Below are positions 18,138 through 28,479 of a stretch of DNA of 64,000 nt, piece after piece (within the stretch, counting starts at the first letter, position 1; each line of letters begins with the position of its first letter). Source of the stretch: Colwellia sp. C2M11 (lineage in GTDB: Bacteria; Pseudomonadota; Gammaproteobacteria; Enterobacterales; Alteromonadaceae). The stretch lies in assembly GCF_018860915.1 (NCBI RefSeq), contig NZ_JAHKQD010000010.1:1-64000 (forward strand). Direction: 5' to 3'. A model generated the notes under the pieces. That model was not told the DNA's origin and made no database searches. It saw nothing but the letters and a program-made list of their open reading frames with translations. The position numbers and the translations under genes were made by a program.

Positions 18138-21125
18138 CTAGCTATCATCTCCCCTTGATTTTGTCCGTATCACTTGAGTGATACGTTTATCTACTCTTTT
18201 GTTATTATCACTGTCTTGGCTTTGGTAAATTCTGGCTTGATTACGCCCATTATGTTTAGCAAAATATAGTGCCTGATCCGCTTGATTAAGCATTTTATCG
18301 TACTCACTGACTTCACTATTATCAGTTAATCCTATACTTATTGTAATATTAAGGTTTTCTGCGATACTTGAAAAATCATAATTCTTTATTGATACTCTGA
18401 GTAAATCACATAAATCATAAGATTTTTTAACATTGTTGTTAATTAATAATGTGAACTCTTCGCCACCCCAACGTGCTAATTTTATTTGTGCTGAACTAGT
18501 TTGAATAACCGTTTGTAGAATGTCAGCAACCTTTTTAATTACTTGGTCACCAATAAAATGTGAGTACTTATCGTTAACATCTTTGAAGTGATCAATATCT
18601 ATTATCGCTACTGTTAATGGTTGCTGTGCTAATTTTGCTTTCTCAAAATCATTATTACACCATTCATCAAATGCACGACGATTAAACAATCCCGTGAGCT
18701 GATCATGATTAGCTTGATAAGAAAATAATTCTGCCTGTTTTTTTATCTCAAGTGTTTGCTGCTCAATAAGTTGTTTTAATTGTTCTTGACTACGTTTGAT
18801 GGTGATAATTCGGTAGCGATAAAGCATAAATAAGGTGAAGCAAACAATGATGACAATAAATAATCTAAAAGAGGTTGTTTGCCAATAAAGCGGGGTAATG
18901 GTGAAATTAATAGTCGCTAAATGCTCTTGCCATTGACCACTAGGATACTTTGCTCGCATTTTAAAAGTATAGTCACCGGGCTCTAAATTTGTAAATTCGG
19001 TGAATGTTTTATTATTTTTATTTTGCCATGTTTTATCAAAACCAATCAGCTGGGTTTGATATTCAATATGTTTAGACATTAAATAACCTAAACCTGCATA
19101 ATGAATTGTGATGCGAGATGCGCCTTTAGGTAATATTATTGTGGGCTGTATAGGGTAAGATTTTCCATCGACTTCGAATTGCTCAATAACTACAGGAATG
19201 ACTTTTTCTGCCATTCGTTGTAATCTTTCATTATTAATATGGCTAACGCCTTTTGAGGTAGCAACCCAAACACTGCCATCTTTATGAAGCGTGGCGGCAG
19301 GTGTTGATCCCCCATTAGCTTGTGAGCTAAGTAGGCCAACACCCTCCGCAAATAATTTAAAATCGACGGACTTACTCTTGCCGTGAATAATACTATCAAT
19401 TTCTTCTCTGGTAACACTAATAATGCCTCGGTTACTCGTTAACCAAAACGTATTGCTTTCATCGATAACTATTTGAAATATTTTATCTACGGGCAAACCG
19501 TTTTCTTTATTGACGGCCTTCATTTCATTGGTTGTTAAATTAATATAAATAAGGCCTCGATCGGTTGCCATCCATAGAGTGTTTTGTTCAACATAAAAAC
19601 CAAAAGCATATTCCGCATCAAATTTATCATTCAATCTATAAGTTTGTATTGCACCTTTATCGTAAGAAGCTATACCATCACCGGTGCCAATCCATACTTT
19701 ACCAAACTCATCTTCAGCAAGGGTCATTATAAAGCTGGCCGGTAGGCCACTTTGTTTGTTAAATATCTCTAACGTATTGTCAGGTGATATTTTTGCTAAG
19801 CCAGAAGCTGTTCCGACCCAAAGGTTATTAGCTGAATCAACTAAGATACTTCTGATCTCATTGCTTGGTAGGCCTGTTTTGACGGTTAATAATTCTTCAA
19901 GTTGATTATTTGAAGTGGTAAATAGCCCTTGATTGTATGTGCCTACTAAAACTTCTTGCTGTGGTGTTTCTGCTAAACTTAAAACGGAAAGGCTTCTGTT
20001 TTGGTTGACGTTAATAGAGGTAACTTGCTCGTTAACAATTTTATTTAAGCCTTTGCTGTTACCAACCCATATACTGCCATCTGAATGAGATAAAACGCTG
20101 CGTACGTAATTCCCTGATAAGCCTTGCTTCGTCGTTAAGGTAATAAATGGTGCTTCTCGTAAGCGAAACAAACCACTACTTGTACCAATCCATATACTCT
20201 GCTCTCTATCTTGGTAAAGTGCGGATATTCTATTATTGGGTAAACCACTTTGATCATTTAATTGTTCCAAGTTATTGTTATGGAGTCTAAATATTCCGTG
20301 GTTATCAGTTCCTAACCAAATATTGTGAGCTTTATCTTGCAGTAAGCTGCTAATTCTTTCATTAGCCAGTTGAGGGTGTAATAGTTCAAAAATACCGTTA
20401 ACTTGTTTATAAGCTCCTTGCTTGGTCGCTACGATAAGTTTGTTGTCATGGGTTAAAAGAATATCGTCGGTGGGAGAGTTAGGTAAACCATATTGTTCAT
20501 CAAAATGGCGAACAATGCTTTGATTGTTAACTGAAAATATACCTTTATTGGTTGCTACCCAAATAGTACCTTTATTATCTTCAACTATTTTATAGGCGCG
20601 TATATTATCAATAATAACTGTATCTTGTTGAGAGCTTATATTACGGTAAATAACGCCTTTTCCTTCTAGGGCTAACCAGATATTGCCATTGTGATCGTAA
20701 ATGGCGTGGTTAATCATAGTAGTTGCTAAAGAGGCTGCTGCCCATTGGTTATTATAGCGCTCTGATAAGCCACCACGAGCACCTGCAACTAATAATTTAC
20801 CCTCGGGCGTAGAGGTTAGGCTTTTTATTGATGAATCGGGTAACCCAATGGCAGAGCCACGCGTAAATACTTTGAATTCTCTGCCATTGAATCGAGCTAA
20901 TCCTTCCCAGGTGGCCACCCAAAGGTAGCCATCAGTCGTTTGAGATATAGCGTTAATTCCATTGTGTGGGAGCCCATCATGGGTACTCCATGTTTGGCTA
21001 AAGTAATCGGTTAAAGGAAGTGTTTTTTCAATGGAATGTGTTTCAGCTGCTGATACATGGATGTAAGTGGTTGAGATACAAAATATAAAAAAGGAAAAGT
21101 TAATCGCGATTGATAAATATTTCAA
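18138..21125 (-). CDS. Propeller-sensor diguanylate cyclase (Reg_prop, Y_Y_Y, GGDEF)
   Basis: 995 aa. After a signal peptide (residues 1-27) come about 14 repeats of the two-component-propeller type (IWLALEGKGV, LWVGTASGLAKI, VWIGTGDGIASY and similar) to ~residue 690. A Y_Y_Y domain (LEPGDYTFKMRAKYPSGQW), one membrane helix (LFIVIIVCFTLFMLYRY), a short coiled coil and a GGDEF domain with active site RWGGEEF follow. The periplasmic propeller probably binds a ligand, as in polysaccharide sensors, and controls c-di-GMP synthesis inside. I see no RxxD inhibitory site five residues before GGEEF, so product inhibition may be missing. There is no EAL domain. Confidence 0.9.
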   Translation of the reverse strand: MKYLSIAINFSFFIFCISTTYIHVSAAETHSIEKTLPLTDYFSQTWSTHDGLPHNGINAISQTTDGYLWVATWEGLARFNGREFKVFTRGSAIGLPDSSIKSLTSTPEGKLLVAGARGGLSERYNNQWAAASLATTMINHAIYDHNGNIWLALEGKGVIYRNISSQQDTVIIDNIRAYKIVEDNKGTIWVATNKGIFSVNNQSIVRHFDEQYGLPNSPTDDILLTHDNKLIVATKQGAYKQVNGIFELLHPQLANERISSLLQDKAHNIWLGTDNHGIFRLHNNNLEQLNDQSGLPNNRISALYQDREQSIWIGTSSGLFRLREAPFITLTTKQGLSGNYVRSVLSHSDGSIWVGNSKGLNKIVNEQVTSINVNQNRSLSVLSLAETPQQEVLVGTYNQGLFTTSNNQLEELLTVKTGLPSNEIRSILVDSANNLWVGTASGLAKISPDNTLEIFNKQSGLPASFIMTLAEDEFGKVWIGTGDGIASYDKGAIQTYRLNDKFDAEYAFGFYVEQNTLWMATDRGLIYINLTTNEMKAVNKENGLPVDKIFQIVIDESNTFWLTSNRGIISVTREEIDSIIHGKSKSVDFKLFAEGVGLLSSQANGGSTPAATLHKDGSVWVATSKGVSHINNERLQRMAEKVIPVVIEQFEVDGKSYPIQPTIILPKGASRITIHYAGLGYLMSKHIEYQTQLIGFDKTWQNKNNKTFTEFTNLEPGDYTFKMRAKYPSGQWQEHLATINFTITPLYWQTTSFRLFIVIIVCFTLFMLYRYRIITIKRSQEQLKQLIEQQTLEIKKQAELFSYQANHDQLTGLFNRRAFDEWCNNDFEKAKLAQQPLTVAIIDIDHFKDVNDKYSHFIGDQVIKKVADILQTVIQTSSAQIKLARWGGEEFTLLINNNVKKSYDLCDLLRVSIKNYDFSSIAENLNITISIGLTDNSEVSEYDKMLNQADQALYFAKHNGRNQARIYQSQDSDNNKRVDKRITQVIRTKSRGDDS

Positions 21126-21432
21126 AGCAGAATTCCCGTAACAGTAAATAACTTGTTTAATTAATATTCTAGCAATGTTCTACAGTTTTTGGCGATTTAT
21201 TTAATGATGAGGAAAATAAGTCTACTGTTGAACTATAGATATAACTTCATAGTTACATTGATGAAAAAAACTATATATTATAAGACTACTTTTCTTGATC
21301 GCTTTTAAGTAGATTATGTTGTTGCGTGAAATAAGCATCAAACTATAAAGTGAATGACTTTGTAGAAAAATGAATTGTAGAAGAAAATAACCGTGAGTTA
21401 ATAAATGAAAATAATAAAAATGAGAGTTAGTA
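21126..21432. other. Divergent intergenic region, 307 bp
   Basis: Promoters for the GGDEF protein (minus) and the SNF transporter (plus) must lie here. It is very AT-rich; no hairpin, repeat or RNA gene recognised. GAGAG lies 9 nt before the transporter ATG. Confidence 0.5.
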
Positions 21433-22779
21433 ATGGATAAATTAAGAGGTGGTTTTAGCTCACGCTTAGGTTTTATTTTAGCTGCAGCTGGGTCAGCTGT
21501 CGGACTAGGTAACATCTGGGGGTTCCCAACACAAACAGCAAGTAATGGTGGCGCAGCTTTTGTTTTAGTGTACTTGGTTCTTGCATTTAGTTTAGCATAT
21601 CCAGCATTTATGGCTGAATTATTAATTGGCCGTTATGGGCAAGCCAATGCGGTTACGTCCATGCAGAAAATGTCTCGCGCACTGTGGCAAAAACGTTTTG
21701 CGTTTGTTGTTGGTTTTGGCGGTATTGTTTGTGCTGCACTTATTTTGAGTTTTTATGGCATTCTTGCCGGTTGGATGATGTCGTATGCAATTGAGCCAAT
21801 CACATCAATGTTAGGGCTTAACGAAACATCAAGTTGGTTAACATCACAATCAATTATGCGTAATTTAGTCTTTACTGGTTTGTTTATGTTACTTACGGTG
21901 GCCATTATCAGCCGTGGTGTTGAAGAAGGTATCGAGAAATGGTCAAAAAGATTAATGCCAATGCTTATTGGATTACTAGTTTTATTGATTATCTATGTCT
22001 TTACTTTAGAAGGCGCAGAAGAGGGCTTCGCTGCTTATTTACAGCCTGATATTTCGCGAGTTTTCGAGCCTGATTTGTTAATTAGCGCACTTGGCCAAGC
22101 TTTCTTTTCTTTATCGCTAGGAACGAGTGTCATGATTATATATGGCTCTTATATTTCTAAAACAGAAAACCTAGTTTCACTTGGAGCGCAAGTAACGTTA
22201 ATTGATGTTTCTATCGCCTTCCTTGCAGGCTTGTTAATTATCCCTTCTATGTATGTCGCACAATATCAAGGTGTTGCTATTTTTAGTGACGATGGAAGCT
22301 TAATTTCGGGTCCTAATTTAGTGTTCGATGTGCTGCCAACATTGTTCAATAGTATGGGCAGTATTGGTTTATTTGTTGCTCTTGGTTTCTTTGTTTTAAT
22401 GTCTATTGCAGCGTTAACGTCTTCTATTTCAATGTTAGAAGGGCCAGTATCTTTTGCTGTTGAACGTCATAATGTAGAACGCAAGAAAGCAACGGCATTA
22501 GTAGGATTAGGGATATTTATACTAAGTACAATTATCATATTAAATTTTGATGAGCTTTTTGGTTTAGTTATTTCTATTTCAACAGTATACGGACAACCAT
22601 TAATTGCTATGTTGTGTTGTGTTTTTGTTGGTTGGATTTGGCAACGTAATCAAATACTGAAAGAACTAAAGCAAGGGAATGACATGGTTGAACATAGCTT
22701 CTTTTGGAAAATTTGGCCGTGGTACACTAAATTTGTTTGCCCAAGTGCTATTGCTATTGTATTTTTTCATTCTTTATAA
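21433..22779 (+). CDS. Sodium-dependent transporter, neurotransmitter:sodium symporter (SNF/LeuT) family
   Basis: 448 aa with about 11-12 hydrophobic segments, the bacterial NSS size. The first helix carries the signature GSAVGLGNIWGFPTQTASNGGAAF. Typical members read NIWRFP; the Arg that forms the outer gate in LeuT is Gly here. The family takes up amino acids or related amines with sodium; the substrate is unknown. It stands alone between a divergent sensor and a convergent pseudouridine synthase. Confidence 0.88.
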   Translation: MDKLRGGFSSRLGFILAAAGSAVGLGNIWGFPTQTASNGGAAFVLVYLVLAFSLAYPAFMAELLIGRYGQANAVTSMQKMSRALWQKRFAFVVGFGGIVCAALILSFYGILAGWMMSYAIEPITSMLGLNETSSWLTSQSIMRNLVFTGLFMLLTVAIISRGVEEGIEKWSKRLMPMLIGLLVLLIIYVFTLEGAEEGFAAYLQPDISRVFEPDLLISALGQAFFSLSLGTSVMIIYGSYISKTENLVSLGAQVTLIDVSIAFLAGLLIIPSMYVAQYQGVAIFSDDGSLISGPNLVFDVLPTLFNSMGSIGLFVALGFFVLMSIAALTSSISMLEGPVSFAVERHNVERKKATALVGLGIFILSTIIILNFDELFGLVISISTVYGQPLIAMLCCVFVGWIWQRNQILKELKQGNDMVEHSFFWKIWPWYTKFVCPSAIAIVFFHSL

Positions 22780-22802
22780 ATGGCTTTATTATAGAGAGTT
22801 AG

Positions 22803-22847
22803 CGCCATACCCGATTACTGCATATTGTTGTTAGATTAGGTATGGCG
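22803..22847. terminator. Inverted repeat between convergent genes
   Basis: Arms CGCCATACC (22803-22811) and GGTATGGCG (22839-22847) enclose a 27-nt loop; a T8 run lies 10 nt further on the plus strand. Possibly a terminator for the SNF transporter, but the loop is long. Confidence 0.4.
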
Positions 22848-22869
22848 TAAATGATGGCTTTTTTTTAGG

Positions 22870-23580
22870 TTACAGCTTAGGCCAATTTAACAACCAAGGT
22901 TTATTTAGCTGCTCTAGCATATCAGTTAAACAACCTGCTTGAAAAAAATCGCCTTCATCAGGTGGAAAAATAAACTCATAAGGTTCACCTAAAAACTCAA
23001 ACCGTAAAGCATAGGCGTGTAGATAACCTCTATCAGCAGGTACTTTTGAGTGAGTTTTCGAATTTGTACTATATAACGGGTCGCCAATAATTGGAGCGCC
23101 AATACTACTTAATGCTACCCGTAGTTGGTGTGTTTTACCTGAGTGAGGTTTTAGTAAATATAGACGCTGTTTGTTTTCCATACTATAAGAAAAAAACTGT
23201 GTAATCGCAGGGTTTTTCTGCGTTCTCATAAGCTTAAACATGCCTCTACGACTTTTTGCCATATCTCCTTTGATCAGCCCCTGTTTTTTAGTTGGTTTAG
23301 TATCGCTAATAGCAAGGTAATACTTTTCTACTTGGTGTTTTTCAAACAACTCACCAAAGATTTTTGCACTGATATTATTCTTTGCAAACACCAGTAAACC
23401 CGAAGTCATCTTATCTAACCGATGAATAGGGTAGAGCTCTTGGCTGCTATCTTCGCCAAGTATATATTCTTTTACTTTTGAGAATAGCCCTGAACCTGGT
23501 ATGCCTTCATCATGAAAATTCACGTCTGCATTTTTTGCTATGACAACAAAATCATTGGTTTGTGAAATAACTTTAAACAT
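22870..23580 (-). CDS. RluA-family rRNA/tRNA pseudouridine synthase
   Basis: 236 aa. It has the catalytic motif HRLDKMTSGLLVFAK (the Asp is the nucleophile), then PHSGKTHQLRVALSSIGAPIIGDPLY, the conserved RluA C-terminal signature. There is no S4 domain. It matches the short single-domain RluA subgroup; the target uridine is not predictable. It is divergent from the M16 protease gene. Confidence 0.88.
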   Translation of the reverse strand: MFKVISQTNDFVVIAKNADVNFHDEGIPGSGLFSKVKEYILGEDSSQELYPIHRLDKMTSGLLVFAKNNISAKIFGELFEKHQVEKYYLAISDTKPTKKQGLIKGDMAKSRRGMFKLMRTQKNPAITQFFSYSMENKQRLYLLKPHSGKTHQLRVALSSIGAPIIGDPLYSTNSKTHSKVPADRGYLHAYALRFEFLGEPYEFIFPPDEGDFFQAGCLTDMLEQLNKPWLLNWPKL

Positions 23581-23658
23581 TTTATCAGTCTACTTGTTGG
23601 TATTATTTGCTATGATAATTCAATCAATCTATTTTTACTCTCAATATCGGATGTTATT

Positions 23659-26547
23659 TTGAAAAATACGTTTTATTTTATCTCTAAAATTAGTGCTGTT
23701 GCCGTTGCTAGTGCTTTACTATTTGCCTGTACGAATCAAGGAAATTCTCAGCAAAATTCCGCTAACATTGGTGCACAAGTCAGCTTGCCTGCAGGTGTTG
23801 AACTAGTTGAGAATGTCGTTGCTACCGACGAACGTTTAGTTATACCGTTTAAAAAATATAAATTAGACAATGGTTTAACCGTTATTTTACACCAAGACGA
23901 CTCTGATCCTTTGGTTCACGTTGATGTTACATATCATGTCGGTTCAGCAAGAGAACAGCTTGGAAAATCAGGTTTTGCTCACTTTTTTGAACATATGATG
24001 TTTCAAGGTTCAAAAAATGTAGCTGATGAACAGCATTTTAAAATTGTTACGCAAAGTGGTGGTAGTTTAAATGGAACAACTAATGCGGATAGAACGAATT
24101 ATTACGAAACAGTACCTAAAAACCAATTAGAGAAAATGCTTTGGCTTGAGTCAGACCGCATGGGTTTTTTATTAGAAACTATCACTGAAGAGAAGTTTGA
24201 AATACAACGTGCTACCGTCAAAAATGAACGTGGACAAAATGTTGATAACCGCCCTTATGGTCGGCTGAACGAAACGATTAATCAAATGATGTACCCAAGA
24301 GAGCATCCATATTCTTGGCCGGTAATTGGTTATTTACCTGATCTTGATCGAGGCACGGTTACCGATTTGAAAGAGTTTTTTAGCCGCTGGTATGGTCCAA
24401 ATAATGCCGTGTTAACTATCGGCGGTGATATAGATGAAGTGCAAACATTGGCTTGGATTAAAAAATATTTTGGTGACTTAAAAGCTGGTCCTCAAGTAGA
24501 TAATATGCCAAAACAACTAACAACATTAGCTGAAGATCGTTATTACTCATTCAGTGATAATGTGTCTTTGCCTTTACTTTATATTAGTTTTCCAACGGTT
24601 TATGGCATGCATGAAGATGAAGCTGCTTTAGATGTTTTTGCAAATATTATAGGTAATGGACCCACATCGTTACTTTATAAGAACTTAGTCAAATCTGGTA
24701 TTGCAGTACAAGCGGGGGCAAATCACCCTTGTAAGGAGTTATCTTGTCAAATGAGCTTTTACGCTTTGCCAAATCCACAGCAAGGCATGGCGTTAGCTAA
24801 AATTGAACAGGTTATCAACGACACTCTACTTGAGTTTGAAGAACGTGGTGTTAATGATGAAGATTTACTCAAAACGAAAGTAAGTATTGAAACCGGTACT
24901 ATTTATGCCTTACAAAGTGTTTCAGGTAAAGTGTCAACGTTAGCGCATTATCAAACAGTTTTAGGAAATGCTGACTATTCTGAACAGCAAGTTGCTCGTT
25001 ACAATAAAGTGACTAAAGCCGATGTTATGCGTGTTTATCAAACTTATATTAAGGATAAAGGCGCGGCTATATTATCCATTTACCCTAATGAACAAAAAGA
25101 GTTAATCGCTAAAGCAGATAATTTTGTTTTACCTGACATTAATACTCCTCCAGCACTTACTCCAATTGATACGCCTATCATGAGCAATAGCAGCACCTTT
25201 GATCGTAGTGTTATGCCAAAGTCTGGTACTAACCCGCAAATTGAAGTACCGACATTGTGGCGTGATAGTTTTGATAATGGCATACAAATTATTGCAACAG
25301 AAAATAATGAAACGCCAACGGTAAGTTTATTATTAAGTATCGAAGGAGGACCTTTACTCGATCCTATAGAAAAAGCAGGTCTTGCCTCGCTTACTGCAAG
25401 TTTAATGAATGAAGGTACTACTAATTATACTAAAGAAGAACTCTCTAATGAACTCGCCAAACTAGGTAGTGATATTTCAGTGAGCGCATCAGGAAGAAAT
25501 ACAACGATTAGAGTTAATTCTTTGGTCAAGAATCTTGATGCAACTTTGCTGTTAATGGTTGATATGATGAGAAACCCTGCTTTTGCAGAAAGTGATTTTG
25601 ACCGAGTTAAAAATCAGCTAATTCAGGGGTTAGAGCAAGGTAATAAAGATGCTCGCAACTTAGCAAATAAAGCATCTAAGTTGGTAACTTATGGCGAAAA
25701 TAACCGTATAGGCTTATCAAATGAAGGTACTATAAGCACAGTTTCTGGTATTACTTTGGCTGATGTTAAAGGCTTCTATCAACAGTATTTTTCACCTAAG
25801 CAAGCGAGCTTGGTTATTGTTGGTGATATCAGTAAAAAAGAAATTCTACCTAAACTGGATTATTTAAAATCATGGAAAGGGGCTGACTATACAATCCCTT
25901 CATATGAGTCATTCCCTGAAATAACGCCGAATAAGATCTACTTTGTTGACTTACCAGGCGCCAGCCAGTCAGTTATCAGCTATAGTCGTAGAGCAATGAC
26001 TTATGATGCGACAGGAGATCACTTTAAAGCGACATTAATGAACTATCCATTAGGTAGCGCATTTAATAGTCGCATTAACTTGAACTTACGTGAAGATAAA
26101 GGTTACACCTATGGTGCATCAAGTTATTTTACGGCAGGAAAAACGTTAGGGTTATTTAGTGCAGGCGCTAGCGTTAAAAAAGAGCATACTTTTGATGCTA
26201 TGGTTGAAATTGAGAAAGAATTAGCTGATTATCAAGAGAATGGTTTAACAGGTGAAGAAGTTGACTTCATGCGCCAAGCGATTTCACAAAATGAAGCGTT
26301 AAGTTACGAAACACCAGGAAAGAAAAGTGGTTTTTTAAGACAGTTACTACAATTTAATTTACCTGAAAACTATAGCGAACAGCAAAATAAAATTATCAAC
26401 ACCATTACACTTAAACAGTTGAACGAGATTGCTGCAAAAGAATTGAGCCAACCGATGCAATGGATTGTTGTTGGCGACGGTCAAGTTATTAGATCGCAGT
26501 TAGAAAAAATGAATTTAGACATTGTAGAACTACAATTGGCTAACTAA
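23659..26547 (+). CDS. M16-family zinc metallopeptidase, lipoprotein
   Basis: 962 aa from TTG 23659. Signal peptide and lipobox LLFAC predict a lipid-anchored protein in the cell envelope. The first M16 domain has the inverted zinc motif HFFEH (near residue 107-111) and the later VKNERGQNVDNRPYGR. The second half is another M16 pair (GLASLTASLMNEG, NLREDKGYTYGASSYF) without HxxEH, as in two-domain pitrilysin-like proteases where the second unit is structural. It probably degrades peptides in the periplasm. Confidence 0.92.
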   Translation: MKNTFYFISKISAVAVASALLFACTNQGNSQQNSANIGAQVSLPAGVELVENVVATDERLVIPFKKYKLDNGLTVILHQDDSDPLVHVDVTYHVGSAREQLGKSGFAHFFEHMMFQGSKNVADEQHFKIVTQSGGSLNGTTNADRTNYYETVPKNQLEKMLWLESDRMGFLLETITEEKFEIQRATVKNERGQNVDNRPYGRLNETINQMMYPREHPYSWPVIGYLPDLDRGTVTDLKEFFSRWYGPNNAVLTIGGDIDEVQTLAWIKKYFGDLKAGPQVDNMPKQLTTLAEDRYYSFSDNVSLPLLYISFPTVYGMHEDEAALDVFANIIGNGPTSLLYKNLVKSGIAVQAGANHPCKELSCQMSFYALPNPQQGMALAKIEQVINDTLLEFEERGVNDEDLLKTKVSIETGTIYALQSVSGKVSTLAHYQTVLGNADYSEQQVARYNKVTKADVMRVYQTYIKDKGAAILSIYPNEQKELIAKADNFVLPDINTPPALTPIDTPIMSNSSTFDRSVMPKSGTNPQIEVPTLWRDSFDNGIQIIATENNETPTVSLLLSIEGGPLLDPIEKAGLASLTASLMNEGTTNYTKEELSNELAKLGSDISVSASGRNTTIRVNSLVKNLDATLLLMVDMMRNPAFAESDFDRVKNQLIQGLEQGNKDARNLANKASKLVTYGENNRIGLSNEGTISTVSGITLADVKGFYQQYFSPKQASLVIVGDISKKEILPKLDYLKSWKGADYTIPSYESFPEITPNKIYFVDLPGASQSVISYSRRAMTYDATGDHFKATLMNYPLGSAFNSRINLNLREDKGYTYGASSYFTAGKTLGLFSAGASVKKEHTFDAMVEIEKELADYQENGLTGEEVDFMRQAISQNEALSYETPGKKSGFLRQLLQFNLPENYSEQQNKIINTITLKQLNEIAAKELSQPMQWIVVGDGQVIRSQLEKMNLDIVELQLAN

Positions 26548-26610
26548 AGACCCTTTAAAATGGTCAATAGATTAGCTTAAATCTAATATTAACTTGAAAA
26601 ATAATAAAAA

Positions 26611-26640
26611 CACCTTATTTATAGAGGATTAAATAAGGTG
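26611..26640 (+). terminator. Stem-loop between the M16 gene and gshA
   Basis: A perfect 11-bp stem, CACCTTATTTA with TAAATAAGGTG, loop TAGAGGAT. It lies 64 nt after the M16 stop and 28 nt before the gshA start, followed by an AT-rich run. It could end the M16 transcript or lie in the gshA leader as a regulatory hairpin. Confidence 0.5.
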
Positions 26641-26668
26641 AATTTATTTACCATCGTTAGGAATTATT

Positions 26669-28258
26669 TTGACATTATCTTTGAACGACTATATTAACGT
26701 TTTCAATCAAAACGAAAACTTTAAAACACTCGCCGACATTGGTCGTGGTATTGAACGTGAAGCATTAAGAGTATTGCCTGAAGGAAAATTGTCTGAACAT
26801 GGTCACTATCATGAATTAGGCTCAGCATTAACACATGGTGAAATAACCACTGATTACTCAGAAACCTTACTAGAGTTCATTACACCAGTAAGTCACTCGC
26901 CTGAGATGGCTATCGCCCAATTACAAGATATTCAAAAGTATACCTTTGATAATATTGATGGTGAATTACTGTGGCCAATGAGTATGCCTTGTTTTGTTGA
27001 CGACGCTAATAAAGTGCCTTTGGCACAATATGGTCATTCTAATATCGGCAAAATGAAAACAGTTTACCGTCAAGGGTTAAAAAACCGTTACGGCTCTATG
27101 ATGCAAGTGATTGCCGGTATTCATTTTAATGTTTCATTTTCAGAGGGGTTCTGGGAAGTAATACGTACCGCTCAAAATAGAAATGAACATATGCCAATGA
27201 AAGATTTCATTTCCGAGCAATACTTTTCAATTTTAAGAAACTATAAACGTTATTGTTGGTTAATTCCTTACTTGTACGGTTCTTCACCCGCTATTTGTGA
27301 ATCTTTTTTACAAGGAAAAACGCCACAGTTACCCTTTAAAAAAACGTCAAGTGGTGCTTTGTATTTAGAACATGCAACATCGCTACGTATGAGTGATCTA
27401 GGATACACAAGTAGTGAACAGTCTAGTTTGCAAATTTGTTATAATAACCTGCATGATTATGTTGATGGCGTACAAAATGCTATTGGATTAAAGTCAGAAG
27501 AGTTTGCCAAAATTGGCGTAAAAGTGGATGGCGAATATCAGCAGTTGAACAGTAATATTTTACAAATTGAAAACGAATTATATGCCCCTATTCGCCCTAA
27601 ACAAATAATAGCACCGGGAGAAAAACCTTCCGAAGCACTTCGTGAACGCGGAGTTGAGTATATTGAAGTTAGAGCGCTTGATGTAAACCCGTTTGTTGAT
27701 ACTGGTATTAGTCTGGAGCAAATACACTTTTTAGATATTTTTATCACTTATTGTGCTTTTATTGAAAATAATAAATTTGATTGTGACTCTCAAAAACATT
27801 ATGAAAATAATATGAATGATGTGGTCTTGAAAGGTCGTGATCCAACATTAATGCTGTCAGATCAAGATTGTGCTGGAGAAGTGCACTTAAAATCTATTTC
27901 AACATGGGGAAATGAGCTTTTTGATGATATGGCTAAGGTGGCATTGTTGTTAGACAGCGCTTATCAAACAACGCAGTATTCAGAGTCTATTATCAGAGAA
28001 AGGGCAAAAATTAATGATGCAACATTAACGCCTTCAGCCAAAATTTTATCTCTTATGGTAGAGGGGGAGCAATGTCTTACTGAGTATTCATTAACTCTGG
28101 CAGCTAAATACCGTGAGGAAACAATTGCTCGTGATTATCAATTTTATTCACAACAATATTTTATTGATGGCGCAACTCAATCACATAAAAAACAACGTGC
28201 TATTGAAGAAAGTGATACTTTAAGTTTTGATGATTTCCTCGTTAATTACTTTAAATAA
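26669..28258 (+). CDS. gshA: Glutamate-cysteine ligase
   Basis: 529 aa, the size of proteobacterial GshA. It starts at TTG 26669 with AGGA upstream. Characteristic stretches are GIEREALRVLPEGKLS, LTHGEITTDYSETLLEFITP, MLQ-like MMQVIAGIHFNVSF, YLYGSSPA and RGVEYIEVRALDVNPF. It catalyses the first step of glutathione synthesis in the cytoplasm. A good terminator follows. No gshB is in the window. Confidence 0.96.
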   Translation: MTLSLNDYINVFNQNENFKTLADIGRGIEREALRVLPEGKLSEHGHYHELGSALTHGEITTDYSETLLEFITPVSHSPEMAIAQLQDIQKYTFDNIDGELLWPMSMPCFVDDANKVPLAQYGHSNIGKMKTVYRQGLKNRYGSMMQVIAGIHFNVSFSEGFWEVIRTAQNRNEHMPMKDFISEQYFSILRNYKRYCWLIPYLYGSSPAICESFLQGKTPQLPFKKTSSGALYLEHATSLRMSDLGYTSSEQSSLQICYNNLHDYVDGVQNAIGLKSEEFAKIGVKVDGEYQQLNSNILQIENELYAPIRPKQIIAPGEKPSEALRERGVEYIEVRALDVNPFVDTGISLEQIHFLDIFITYCAFIENNKFDCDSQKHYENNMNDVVLKGRDPTLMLSDQDCAGEVHLKSISTWGNELFDDMAKVALLLDSAYQTTQYSESIIRERAKINDATLTPSAKILSLMVEGEQCLTEYSLTLAAKYREETIARDYQFYSQQYFIDGATQSHKKQRAIEESDTLSFDDFLVNYFK

Positions 28259-28308
28259 ATGTTTTAAATAAGTAATGTTATTTAATACTCTTAAGTCAAT
28301 TACCTAAC

Positions 28309-28339
28309 AAAAGCGTACTAGCAATAGTACGCTTTTTTC
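28309..28339 (+). terminator. gshA terminator
   Basis: Stem AAAAGCGTACTA / TAGTACGCTTTT with loop GCAA followed by T6. Confidence 0.92.
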
Positions 28340-28479
28340 TTATCTAAATCCTCATTAGTAAAACGCTAATAAACTGTTTCTATTAAAATAAATTTATAAA
28401 AACATGAAGCTTATCTAATAGAAAACTAGAAATAACATTCACTGTTGTTGTTACCTGAATAGAGTCATCGATTTCCAGG

